DNA of 64,000 nt from Hypericum androsaemum (Eukaryota > Streptophyta > Magnoliopsida > Malpighiales > Hypericaceae), in assembly GCA_963995505.1 (NCBI GenBank), contig OZ023185.1, forward strand, positions 13,775,691 to 13,839,690, written 5' to 3'. Under the pieces are notes generated by a model. The model did no database searches and was not told the DNA's origin. It worked only from the letters and a program-made list of their open reading frames with translations. Within the stretch, counting starts at the first letter, position 1. Each line of letters opens with the position of its first letter. Both the position numbers and the translations under genes were made by a program. Of the stretch, positions 45,330 to 56,518 are shown one piece after another.

Positions 45330-48151
45330 ATGGATGCATAGCCATACGGGCATCTTCTAGGGAATGGAGGACCCTTAGATACGTCGGTATTAGTGCACCA
45401 GGATGTGCACCGTTCTCAGGACGTGTGGAACCGTGAGGTTCGTGAAGGGATTAACGATAATCAGGACACATTGTTGAAGATACACCGACGGAAATGGACG
45501 GTGTCTCATGTGCAGAACGAGGCCTTTATAGCCTATATGAAGGAGGCAGGTTTCTGGGATGTGTGGTGTATTGGCTGGGTCGTTCTCGAAACAGCATTTG
45601 TTACAGCCTTGGTGGAGCGGTGGCGGCCCGAGACCCATACGATCCATATGCCTGTGGGTGAGATGACAGTTACTCTTCAGGACATTGCTGTGTTGTTCGG
45701 GCTTCCTATCGATGGTCACCCAGTAACAGGGTTGCAGACACCTCCTGATTGGCACGAGTTCTGCGTACGCCTATTTGGCAGTAACCCGGCAGATACCCCT
45801 GGAATGGTTTGGAAAAACCAAATTGCCCTTAAATGGTTCGAGGACCATTTTGACCCTGCTACTATCCCAATTGATGCTGGTGATGAGGTCGTAAAACGAT
45901 ATGTTCGAGCGAACATATTGCGACTTATCGGATGCATTCTTTTTCCCGAGTCTAGTGATGCCAGGGTGAACACATACTGGTTGCCACTTCTAGAGAATGT
46001 AGAGGCTATTGGTTCTTACAGCTGGGGTAGTGCGTGTTTGTCACACACGTACAGCCATTTATGTAGAGCCACAAGCTCGACACGTTCACTTATTGCCGGG
46101 GCGATGACGCTAGTATGTATGTGGGCTTGGGAACGGATCATCCCAAATCGTCCGGTTTTGTTAAATCCGGCAGTGCAACAACCTGGGCAAGCACTGGACA
46201 TCAGGTACAAATTATTTCTTAATGCGGTTTAGCCGCTGATTAACCTTATAGACTTGACGTGATATTTTTATGTCACTGTGCAGGTGGAGTGAAAAATTTA
46301 ACAGAGCGGCCAGCAAAAAAATAACAACCGTATCTGTTTACAGACGCAGGTTGGATGAGCTTAGAGAATCAGATGTAAGTAATTTGTTTATTAAATTTTA
46401 ATGAATAGTTTTGACTTAAATCATATTGTGTTGCATACATATAACCATGACCATTTGGACGAGCTACGACTATGTGCATTTGTTACAGGTTGTATGGATG
46501 CCGTATAACGACGAGATTCTTAGCAATCTCCCGACAATATGCCATCGTGATTGTGGCTTATGGTTGGCACGAGTCCCGTTGATATGCTTTTTGCATGTGG
46601 AGTGGCATTATCCTGATCGGGTGTTACGACAGTTCAGATTACTCCAGGGTATTCCGGCTAGCCCTGAGATCGATGAGGCGACACATAGTGCGGTGGATGG
46701 TCGGGGTCAGGCTGGCCAAAATTGGAATGCTATTTACGAAGGCCATGTGAAGATCTGGGTGAAATTTCGGACAAGATATGTGTATCACGGAGTACCTACA
46801 TCGCCGTATATCCATTATCATGATGGATATATGGATTGGTACAGGAAGATTACTCGGCGATTCATCAGCCCTGCTAGCGCAATGTTACACATGAGTGTAA
46901 GTCAATTTAGCTATGTTAAATAAAGATGTTGTCTATTTTAATTTTAATAGCGATGTTCCACAATGCTAATGATAATAAAATTTTATTTGTAGGCGGATGT
47001 TGTTGAGCATATACGCCACAGGTCTTCAGACATTTCAGAAATTCAGAATTTGTCGCAGGTTGCACTTGGGTTCGCCGCGACAGCCAGCCACCTGTGGGAC
47101 TGGCGGAGCACATGACATACGATCTTCCTCAATCAGAGAGGGTATCTGTCGTGAGACGCAAAACCACCCTTTTCAACAAGCGGCAACCAATACCCCGGCC
47201 TGAGCCCGTACCTGGTTATCAAGTGGAGCCCATGGTCTGGGAAGATTATCGGTCGAGATCGCAGATTCCAGCAAACACAGTGACGTCTCTCAGCATGGAT
47301 ACCTCCGCCTCTCATCCATTCTCCCAGCATACAGATTTTGGCACCCCCGGCTCCGCTTCCCAGCCGTCCCACCAGCACTCGAGTTACGGCCTAGCCCACA
47401 CTGGGGTGCCGCATTCCCAGCTGTTTATTCCCCCTCGGCAGAGGTATTTGTTTATCTTAATTTGTGGTATTAATTATGAATTTTATTACAATATGTTCAA
47501 TTGATTTGATTTCATTATTATATAAATTTTTGAGTTTGTTATTAGGGGTGTTCTCATTGGAGACGGTACAACGGCAGCTAGGTCTGTGCAGCCATTTTCT
47601 TACGGACTGGGCCCTTCCGGATCGGGTTTCGGCGTCGCCCCCTCCGCTGCTCATCCATTATTCAGGGAAAATATATTTGGTTGGCCCCAAACTGGGGCTC
47701 ATACGTCCGACACGCAGTCCAGTTTTGGTTTGACCCGGTCTGGTGTACAGACATCCCAACTATTTGAGACACCTACACAGAGGTTGGTTCTCTACAATTT
47801 GGTGTGTGTAAATTATGAATTTTATTTAAAAATTTTGAATTGATTGTATGGCTTTATTGTGTTGATAACATAATTTGTTGATTTTGATAAATTTGTATGA
47901 TATTTTATAATAGGACTTCGCCACGTGATACTACAACTCATGGTAGTGGTGACTCTTCATTTGACGATCCAACCGATTTTGAGGATGAAGAAATACCTCT
48001 GGTCCGGCGTCAGCCTAATCGGGGAGCTAGAGAGGCTAGTGTGCGATGTTTTACAGGAGGACACCTGAATGTGCCTGGAAAGGGAAAGGGGAAGGCGAAT
48101 GCTCACGCAGATAAGCATCAAAAGGAGAAGCCTCAGAAGAAGAAGAAGTAG
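45330..48151 (+). pseudogene. Plant mobile domain (PMD) protein, second copy
   Basis: Exons 45330-46204, 46284-46374, 46489-46896, 46993-47443, 47546-47782 and 47914-48151, all with GT-AG junctions. The protein has the PMD (aminotransferase-like, as in MAIN/MAIL1) core: FWDVWCIGWVVLETAFVTAL, MTVTLQDIAVLFGLPIDGHP, WLPLLENVEAIGSYSWGSA, YRRRLDELRESD, VVWMPYNDEILSNLP. A Ser/Pro/Gly-rich region and a basic tail KGKGKANAHADKHQKEK follow. Codon 4 is TAG (45339) where the first copy has CAG, and the frame changes in exon 4 near 47,075-47,095. PMD proteins occur as host silencing factors and as transposon cargo; the position inside a MULE, tail to tail with the OB-fold gene, argues for cargo. A downstream ATG could still give a shorter product. 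Confidence 0.85.
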
Positions 48152-48448
48152 TTTATGCTTCTGTACTAGACATTCGTTGGATGCTTTTATGACTGTATTA
48201 ACTTCACTTTTTTTATGATTTGTGTTTTAGTTCTCGAAACTTTTCAAACGTTATACCTTTCTAGATAAGTATGCCGTCAAGATATTAAACAAAGTACGGT
48301 ATAAGGAAATACGACATGACAAAACTAAGAAGTGCAATACTAAAATAGGATGACAACAATCTGAAATAACAGATAAAAAAATGTCTTTATGTTTCTCAAC
48401 ACGTTGTCACAATTCTCATCAGAATTCCCGGTAGGGACATATTTGCCA

Positions 48449-50146
48449 CTATTCCTTGAAAACTCGTTTAACATTCTCGTGATCAACACTGAAATGTATT
48501 CAATTTTCTTCATACGAGACATAAATCTGTTCAAAAAATACTTAATTAGGTCAATGATTATATTAAAATAATTTACTGACGACGATGTAATGATAATATA
48601 AGCTTACATCTTTCACTAGCAACACACATCCATCACAGTAGGTACTCTCAATGTCTTGTAAACTCCCCGTCATTTCGCCAGTAGGATCCTTCATAAATTT
48701 ATAGATATGAAGACTTTGATAATTAAAAAATATGATTAAGAAATAAATAATACATTATATTATAATACCTGAAAAACTGCTCGGAAACTATTACCGTATA
48801 CATGTTTCTTCTTTTTCACGTACAGAACCATCTGCAAGTCTCTTAGTTAACAATAACATTACTTGCAAATTGCAAAATTTTCATATATGTACAAATGTTA
48901 CCTGTGGAATTGTGATGCTTTCAGAGATTGTTTTTACATCCTCAATAGATACTCCATCAACGTTAGCTCCATACATCAAACCTAAAAAATTTAAAAATTA
49001 GATACTCCATAAATGTAAGTAACAAGTATGTATAAGTATTTTCGTAATACCGTGAGATAGAACAAATTCAATAGTTGTTGTCCATGGTTCATTGTTGAAA
49101 ATGTCATTGGCTTTGCGGTCTGCTTCAGCTCGTATGGCTTTCCTTCGAAGGGCTGATTTAGCTTCAGCTTCCTTTTTATGCAGCTCTAACCTCTTTTGTT
49201 CTTGGAGCCACTCAAAGGCCTCTGAGCCATATAGTGCCTTCAAATCGGCACCACGTCCCTCAGGATATGGTGCTGGACGAGTTTGTTCTTGGGAATCTTC
49301 ATCAGATTCTCCATTTTTCTTGAACACTTTGACCACGTTCTCATCAGTAATGCTAAATAATTTGTTGTTCGGGTATGGGGACGAGTCAACTTTTACCTGT
49401 TGAAGAACCAGAAAATCAGTAAACAACTATCTGGGACTATTGAGAAAAAAAAGGATATGCTCACATTTTTAAGATACAACACACATCCAGCTTCAACAAG
49501 ACCGGTAGAGTCATTTATGGTACCAGTAATACTGCCTGTAGAATCCTGTAATATATTAAAAGTTTAAAAAATTTCTCACATAACATAAATATGTAAGAAT
49601 AAATAAAATTCTTTTAATTGTACCTTTAATGTCGCAAGTGCGCCAATTCCGACACGCTGAAAACGGGTCACCTCTACAACCATCTACAAGCAAATACAAA
49701 ATACTTGTTATAAAATTGACTATGATGCTAACTCAAATTAAAGGATAATGTAAAATTTCTTACCGACATAACTGTAGTACCACTATAGGTATTTTTGAAG
49801 CTCTGAATACTTGTCCCTTTAAAACAGGTTCCTATCATCATCCCTGTAAAATAAATTAAAATTTAATAAAAATATTATGTGATCCAATATAGAAATACGG
49901 AATACCTTCAACTGTCAGAAAGTCCATGGCTCTACTCCACGGTTCTGGATCTCGCTTGACAAGCTTGTAATAACAGTTGCTTTTGGTAGGTTTCTGAGGA
50001 GGGACTTCTGATCTATCGTTGGATGGCCTCTGTAATCGTTTGAAAATATACCCAAACTTAGAACCACATAGAGCATTCCAATCGATTTGAGGATGCTCCG
50101 GCTCTTCGTCATCATGTGCGATTGGCTCTTTGCCACTTCTCCTCAT
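48449..50146 (-). CDS. Tandem OB-fold protein resembling the HROB/MCM8IP OB domain
   Basis: Nine exons, all with GT-AG junctions: 50146-49906, 49843-49764, 49683-49624, 49545-49465, 49396-49051, 48981-48902, 48831-48769, 48688-48608 and from 48526. The product carries two copies of one module. Copy 1 reads GMMIGTCFKGTSI, MVVEVTRFQRVG, LKDSTGSITGTI, GCVLYLKN, SITDENVVKVF. Copy 2 reads GLMYGANVDGVSI, MVLYVKKKKHV, FQDPTGEMTGSL, GCVLLVKD, FSVDHENVKRVF. Matching exons are 80/60/81 and 80/63/81 nt. The D-x-TG-x-(I/M)-x-G and G-x-VL-x-(L/V)-K pattern recalls the OB domain of HROB, which brings MCM8-MCM9 to recombination sites; this link is from memory of the family. A Lys/Glu-rich helix (about 49,130-49,220) joins the modules. 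TGA at 48502 cuts the last strand, 17 codons before TAG at 48451. ATG 50146 is the first in frame. Confidence 0.75.
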
Positions 50147-50324
50147 CGGCACACCTGAACAATTATGACAATAAATATATACATAAAATGTGTAATGCGT
50201 CATTATTCTGCTAAGATAGAGTAACTTAAACTTCAGACTGTTACAAAGAAACTCAACACAACCCACATAGAGTTTCACAAAATATTACAAAGTACAATCC
50301 TTTCAGTTCAAAATTAATTACAAT

Positions 50325-53021
50325 TCAACGTCCACGACGGCGTCTACTCGTACTTGCCCATACGGATACAGCTGCCGCTTTAGCTGCTTTAGCCGCTCTT
50401 GCCGCCGCAACTGCTCTTATATTAGTACAATTGGCTTTTATGTGACCCCTTGTTTTACAGAGCGTATAGCGGACGAAAGGCACTGTATCCATTTCATTAT
50501 GTATGCGCTTCCGTGGCTGTCCTCTACCCCTCGCTAATCTTTCATCTGGAATGAGCCTTACAACCGTTGGATCTTCAGGATACGGCCAATATTTAGGATT
50601 GCCCAGAGGAACAAACTTCAGTTGGTAGTAAGCTTGCGTGGTTTCCAAGCGATAATACTTATCCACAAATATCTTGTAATCGATGCCAAGTTCAGTACAA
50701 CACGCCATCACATGTGAGCACGGATAGTGGTAAGCCTGGAATTTGCCGCAGCCACAAAATCCTGTGGAAAGATTAACTGAATGCTTTCTGTCCCCCTTTT
50801 GTCTTCTCATATCGTACCCAGTGCGAACTTCGTACGATCCAACTGTACTGTCAGAAACTCGCACTCTATGTCCATTGGCCTTTCCCTCCCACCGCTCCAA
50901 CCTGTTTAGGAGCTTCTGTGACATCAATATTTTGCCAGTACAGCTCTCTTTCATACACTTAGTTGATCTCTCTTCAAAATATTCGGTTAGCTTGTTAAAT
51001 GTCTCTGCCACCAAGGCCGTCACCGGTAAACGACGAACTTTTTTGAAGATCATAATTACGCACTCGGCAAAATTCGTCGTCATGTTACCATATCGGCGTC
51101 CGCCATCCCACGCTAAGCTCCACTTGGGCAATTCCTGTTCATACATCCAGTTGAAGACCTCCTGGTCGACATTCCATATTTCTCGCATGTTAGCTTCCAA
51201 CTTCCACAGTTGAGCTTGCATTCCTACAACCAACATAGTAAAAATATTAAATGTGGAGTAACAACTTGTAAAATAGTTTTAGACTACAAAATATTTGTGC
51301 ATGTCACCTGCAATCTTCATGACATTCCTCATGGCGTCATTTTTGAAGTATTTGTTAAGATTGCTTGCTACGTGTCGAAGACAATATCGATGGGCGGTAT
51401 CACTGTCTTCTCCCCAACCATACTCCGTATCCATTGCCTTTAATATGCCAGCATGTCGATCAGAAATAACACATATTCCATGTCGGCCAGGCGTGACGTG
51501 CTTCCGGACTTGTTTCATGAACCACGGCCAACTATCCGTGTTCTCACCCTCTACCAGAGCAAATGCTATTGGAATTATAGCATTATTACCATCAATTGCA
51601 GTGGCGATCAGGAGGACATGCTTGTATTTTTCATACAAGAATGTTCCATCAATCTCCAAGACAGGCATGCAATGTTTGAAAGCTTCAATGCAAGGCTTGA
51701 AGCTCCAAAAAACTCGCTTAAAGATCTTTGTTCCAGGCATCAGTGCTTCCACGTAATGGTCGCAACCAGGGAGGGTGTGATAATATTCCCATTCAACAAC
51801 AGTTCCAGGATTATTTGCCTTGCATGCTGCAAATCATTGCGAAAGGCGATTGTAAGATTCTTGCCAATCCCCCCATAAATCTTGAAACGCCTTCTCTTTT
51901 GCCCACCAAGTCTTCGTATACGAGGGTCTAAACTTCATATGGTCGTGGATCTCTGACCTTAAAGTGGCCACACGAATTTCTGGTTGTTCCTCTACTCGTT
52001 TCTTAATAATTTATGCAATGAAAGCAGAAGTGGGTTGTTTATGATCCTGCGACTTTCGTAGGCGACCACAGGTATGGGGGTAGGTGTGTTTCACGATTTT
52101 CTATGGACTGAAAAGTGTGCCCCTTCTTTCCTGTGAGACACGGATCTCCCATTTGCAATCATCCGTCTCCCATTTTTTACACTTCACAAAAAACATTTCT
52201 GGCCTTGTTTCTTTTCGGACAAACTCACGCCCATCGTTCATTACGAACGCCTCGATCTCCCTCTTTGCATCAAATTTGCTCTTCCAAATCGTACCCTCTT
52301 TCAACAAACCAGAACAACTTCCATCTATTGCTCGGTCGCAATCCCATTCTTCACCATAAACAGTCATCGATGATTATTCACCGGGATTAGTTAGAGCGAG
52401 TTCACCGTATTGTTGTTCTCGGTATTGTTGTTCCTCTTCTTCTACTACTTCTTCTTCATCTTCATCTTCTTCTGCTTCATTTTCGTCTTCTTCTGCTTCG
52501 GCTTCGTCTTCGTCTTCGTCTTCTACTTCTTCTGCTTCGTCTTCACGATCAAAATTGTATGTGGCATATGGACCCGTCTCTCTAGGATCATTTTCAAACC
52601 AATCAAATATTGGTTCATGAGCAACATCCATCCCCGTTGACGTACCAGCTTCAACGACAAACGGGTTGTAATTATTAACCCTCTTTTCCACAATGATTGT
52701 AAGCTTAATCTCCTTCACCATTGGTTCAAAGAAGTTAATCATGGTCTCCAGCATTATCCTAACATCTTCATCGTCGTTAATAAACATTGGACCAAATTGT
52801 CCTCTTCCAAATGGACATCTAAATATCAATGGCCCAAATTCTTCATTTGGACCTATTGGGATCTTTTCGTTAACTTTTTTCCGCAAGATATTGTATCTAA
52901 CAAATGCTGCATGAAACTTCAACTTCTCTTTCCCACCACCTTGGTAATCAAAACCGGTTTCATTGTTGTTGAAAATTACTCCATCGTATTTCAACTTTAT
53001 TCTTATAACCCGGTTAGCCAT
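50325..53021 (-). pseudogene. MURA-type (MuDR) transposase, four nonsense codons
   Basis: Two exons, 53021-51308 and 51223-50325, with a GT-AG intron; together 871 codons, a normal MURA length. The N-terminal PB1-like part (MANRVIRIKLKYDGVIF) is followed by a long Glu/Asp tract (about 52,430-52,550), the MuDR N-terminal domain (CKKWETDDCKWEIRVSQE, KIVKHTYPHTCGR), the MULE DDE domain (LEIDGTFLYEKYKHVLLIAT, GICVISDRHAGILKAM, YCLRHVASNLNKYFKND), a SWIM zinc finger CGCGKFQAYHYPCSHV and a C-terminal knuckle CKTRGHIKANC whose first Cys is Tyr. Stops at 52374, 52101, 52011 and 51834 lie in one uninterrupted frame, without a frameshift. It belongs to the element with the PMD and OB-fold genes. As read it cannot make transposase. 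Confidence 0.93.
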
Positions 53022-53220
53022 TATGCATACTACAACAAAAGAAAACAGTATGCAATTCTATATTAGCAACACAAAACATAATTTATATTAACGAAAATAT
53101 CATATAAACATACATTCTTCTCCATCAATTTTTTGGTCCGACCACCTTAAGAACCAGATGAAATTTAATCGGACTGGCAGGGTGGTCACTTTTTGTACTC
53201 TACCATCCGCAATTTACCAA

Positions 53221-53335
53221 GAAAAAATTCACAATCTGACCGGTCGTTCCGGTCGGATTGGTCAGACCGACCAGACCAGTCCGACCGACCAGACCAGTCC
53301 GACCGACCCGACCGGTCCGACTCATTAAACCGGTC
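53221..53335. repeat. GACCGACCAGACCAGTCC-type short tandem repeat
   Basis: Imperfect tandem repeats of about 18 bp (GACCGACCAGACCAGTCC) within GC-rich sequence built from GGTCCGAC / GACCGG words. The same words occur near 43,900-43,960 and 45,065-45,140 at the other side of the element, which supports a common subterminal origin. Confidence 0.8.
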
Positions 53336-53369
53336 TGGCCATTGGGGTTGGTCAGTTTATAAAATCCGC

Positions 53370-53599
53370 ACACCCACAAAATTTTAAACAATCAGATATC
53401 ACACTCAAAAAATAGAAGGAATTAATAATTTCAAAGCTAAAATATACTAATTATTTTTAATTAATGAACAAACTCTACATATATACACCCACAAAATTTT
53501 AAACAATCAGATATCACACTCAAAAAATAGAAGGAATTAATAATTTCAAAGCTAAAATATACTAATTATTTTTAATTAATGAACAAACTCTACATATAT
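53370..53599. repeat. 115-bp direct tandem duplication
   Basis: 53370-53484 is repeated almost perfectly as 53485-53599 (both begin ACACCCACAAAATTTT and end CTCTACATATAT). It lies upstream of the transposase gene. AT-rich, non-coding. Confidence 0.93.
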
Positions 53600-53724
53600 A
53601 CCAAAATATTAAAGTAAATTAATTTACCTGGTTTTGGGCAAGGTCTTCTATGGTATGCAGGACGTCTTCGTATGGATGACAAAAGGCTTCTGCGAGGTAT
53701 CCATTATATAGGCCATATGATCGA

Positions 53725-53830
53725 CCAAGATCTGACCAAAAAAGTCAGATCTTGGACCAATATGATATATTCGACAAAAAATGTCGGATCTTGGTCATAT
53801 CCGAAATCTCCTATTCAGATTTCGGATATG
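53725..53830. repeat. Fold-back palindromes, right end of the MULE
   Basis: A 12-nt-arm palindrome CCAAGATCTGAC / GTCAGATCTTGG at 53725-53755 and a 14-nt-arm palindrome CATATCCGAAATCT / AGATTTCGGATATG at 53796-53830, with GTCGGATCTTGG between them. They are related to the palindromes at 43,274-43,440. Confidence 0.88.
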
Positions 53831-54208
53831 GTTTATCGACCAAAAATTATATTGATAAAACAAAAATTATACAAGGTTAATTTGGGAAAGACGAAAATTA
53901 CAAAAACTGATATAAATAGGAAACGAACTCAAAACCGATATAATGGTGAATCATTGTATGTACATATTGTATCGTTATATATTGCCGAAGCATTAGTGTA
54001 TGTCGTGTGATGGACCAATATATAACGCAATCGTACAATTGTATGTCGCACGGTGTACCAGTGTATGTCGTATGTTGAATCATTTCCTCGCTACATGTTT
54101 GAGAAGTTATAAAACCCACGCAGCTCCTTCGAGGTCTTCCTAGAATTCCTTTTATAGAAACTTGCACCAACTTGGCTTGTCATCTTCTTACAGCTTGGGC
54201 TACTCCTC
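53831..54208. other. No feature recognised
   Basis: AT-rich sequence between the last MULE palindrome and the copia LTR. No coding region or repeat was recognised. The true MULE end probably falls in its first part. Confidence 0.5.
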
Positions 54209-54433
54209 CTGAAATGTGGAATAAGCCGCTATATGTGTTATTCCAATAGCAAGCCTTGCTATTTATACAAGTTCCTAGACTAGGCTACAAAATAAGAAAT
54301 GAATATACAATTAACTAAAGGAGCAAAACATGGAGCAAAACATGGAGTAAAGTAAGGAGTAAAGTATGGAGCAAACATGGAGTAAAGTAAGGAGCAAAAC
54401 AACGAGAGCAAAACATGGAAGATATCCACAACA
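54209..54433 (-). mobile_element. 3' LTR of a minus-strand Ty1/copia fragment
   Basis: On the minus strand, TGTTGTGGATATC begins at 54433 directly after the polypurine tract TTGAGGGGGAG, and TATAAATAG lies further in. The far end is uncertain: ACATTTCA at 54209 is one candidate and AATAACA at 54236 another. Confidence 0.7.
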
Positions 54434-54438
54434 CTCCC

Positions 54439-55265
54439 CCTCAAGTTGGAGTATGAAGATCAACAATGCCCAACTTGGACACCAACATGCAAAAATGATC
54501 AACACCAAGACCCTTAGTAAAAATATCCGCCAGCTGGATAGTTGTACTGATCTTACGAGGAGCGATCTCATTAGAGACAACTCGCTCACGAACGAAATAG
54601 CAATCCATCTCAACGTGCTTCGTCCGCTCGTGATAAATTGGATTCTCGGTAATATGCAAGGCAGCTTGGTTGTCACAAAAGAGACGTGTAGGACCGGAGG
54701 GTGGAGCACCAAGATCCGCAAAGAGCCATCGAAGCCATAGAACTTCACTAACAGTAGTGGCCATAGCCCTGTATTCAGCTTCAGCAGAGGAACGAGGAAC
54801 AACACTCTGCTTTTTACTACGCCAGGACACCGGAGAGCCGCCAATCGTAATGAAATAACCGGTGCGTGAGCGTCGAGTCATTGGGCAACCACCCCAATCA
54901 GCATCACAGTAAGCAACAAGATCAAAACAAGAGGACTTGTTCAATAAAATACCCTCCAGGTGTGCTCTTGAGGTAGCGTAGAACCATATCAGCAGCATCG
55001 AGATGAGCCAGACCAGGACAATCCACAAATTGACTCAAAATGTTAACAGCATAGGCAATATCAGGGCGAGTGACAGTAAGATACATCAGGCGGCCCACCA
55101 AGCGTCGATAGCAAGTACTATCATCAATGACCTGTTCGCCTTTCTGCAGACGATGATTTTGCTCGATAGGAATAGAACTAGGGTGTGAGCCTGCCTTCCC
55201 ACATTCATGAAGAATATCAAGGAGATACTTATGTTGACTTAACACCAGGCCTTCAGAGGTACGGG
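54439..55265 (-). pseudogene. Ty1/copia reverse transcriptase/RNase H fragment
   Basis: Minus strand. The C-terminal part of copia reverse transcriptase (YRRLVGRLMYLTVTRPDIAY, MVLRYLKSTPG) and RNase H (LVAYCDADWGGCPMTRRSRT, SWRSKKQSVVPRSSAEAEYR, LFCDNQAALHI, HERTKHVEMDC, ADIFTKGL) end at a stop just before the polypurine tract. One frame change lies near 54,960. The 5' part is missing: at 55265 the sequence joins an unrelated copia remnant of opposite orientation. Confidence 0.92.
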
Positions 55266-56518
55266 CTTTTTTTATCGCGCTCTCGGAGAAGAAGTCCAAG
55301 AAGATGGAGGAGCAAGAGTGGGAAGAGTTGGAGGCCAAGGCGGTAGCAAAGATTCATTTGTGCTTGGCGGATGATGAGGAGCCACCAACTGGGTTGTGAA
55401 AGAGGATCCAGGTCGGAGTCAAAGAAGTTCAATGGAAGTGGTTTCAAGTGCTGAGAAGGGCACATGAAGGGGACTATCCAGGACGAATTAGGGATCAAGA
55501 CAACGAGGATGGATTGGCATCCACAACCATGGCCACATATTCAGACGGGTCGGATGGTGACTGGCTTTCTGTCTTATCAAGTCCAATGCATCCTGGTAAT
55601 CTCTTTTTATTAGGGACCTTGGATTATAAAAGTGATAGTTATAAAAGTATGCTAATGAAGGTGGAGAAGGATGCGATGGTAGGGATGAAGGGTGAAAGAA
55701 AATACCTACAAGTTAGTGAGACACATTATTGTAGATGGAGTCACATCAATGGGTCTGAAGGAGTTGGCAAAAGCTCAGGTCATATGAGGTTGGTTCGTAT
55801 GAGGGAGCAAAGGCTTGACATGAATGGTTTGATTAGAGTTGGGATTCACAGAGACATGGATAGCGAGCTATGGTTGTTTCGTGGAGGCATGGTTGGCAAG
55901 GAGCCATGATTGTCTCAGAGAAGCATTGTTAGCTGGACCCCGCTATGGTTATCTAAAGGGAAGTGCACGGTAGATTTTGCATGGGGAATGCGAAGCTGTT
56001 GTTAACACCATGCGCGGATCGAGTATCTCACTCAAGACCGAATGATGGAGTTCGAGGCATGTCGAAGGTTCTACTTGGTAGAACAAAAGGTTGCCATTTG
56101 TATGCTATGGCATGTAGCATTGGTATGAGGTAAGAAGGTCCAGCGGAAAAGTAGTTCGAGGTTGCGGAGCATGGGGCTGACCAAAAAATAGAGGGCGTGT
56201 CTATTAGTCGCAAGGTTGCTTCAGCAGGTAGACTTGCTAGTTGGGGTTCGATGGAGGTTAGAGGGAATAGGCCAAGCAAGCTCACAAGCTCGAGTTTGGG
56301 GGCTGGCTCCAAGTGATTGAACAAAAGGTGAAGAGAAAGTTGAGATGGTCTTATTGATGCAGTTACCTATGGTCCGAGATGGAGTCGGTGGACTCGGATT
56401 AGTTTTGCAAGATCTCATGGTTCTTCATGGGGCGGTGTTTTGTCAAGGTGGAGTTTGTTGAAGTTCGGGTGGAGCTTCATGGTTCTTCCACGAGATGATT
56501 TCTCGCCAAGGTAGAGAT
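55266..56518 (+). mobile_element. Internal remnant of a plus-strand Ty1/copia element
   Basis: About 55,300-55,400 encodes a piece of copia gag (KSKKMEEQEWEELEAKAVAK followed by a LCLADD motif). The next 1.1 kb to 56,518 has no recognisable coding region and may be a non-autonomous filler or a decayed internal region. It ends in AAGGTAGAGAT, a polypurine tract, immediately before the LTR at 56519. Confidence 0.7.

Larger units (their letters stand above)
43195..53840. mobile_element. Large MULE-like element with three genes
   Basis: Bounds are approximate. The unit is inferred from clusters of related palindromes containing AAGATCCGAC / GTCGGATCTT at both ends (43,274-43,440 and 53,725-53,830), GGTCCGACCGG-type subterminal repeats on both sides, and the genes between them: a MURA-type transposase, a plant mobile domain protein and a tandem OB-fold protein. 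Exact terminal inverted repeats and a 9-bp target duplication could not be found by eye. A shared AATGGTGAAT near 43,200 (inverted) and 53,943 is too short to fix the ends. PMD genes riding in Mutator-like elements are known; the OB-fold companion is less expected. Confidence 0.65.

Noticed and set aside
52410..52640. Phe-rich membrane protein on the plus strand
   Set aside because: It is the antisense shadow of the Glu/Asp-rich tract of the transposase.
43195..53950. AATGGTGAAT near 43,200 (inverted) and 53,943 as the terminal inverted repeat of the MULE
   Set aside because: Only about 10 bases match and similarity stops at once; the real ends need comparison with other copies.
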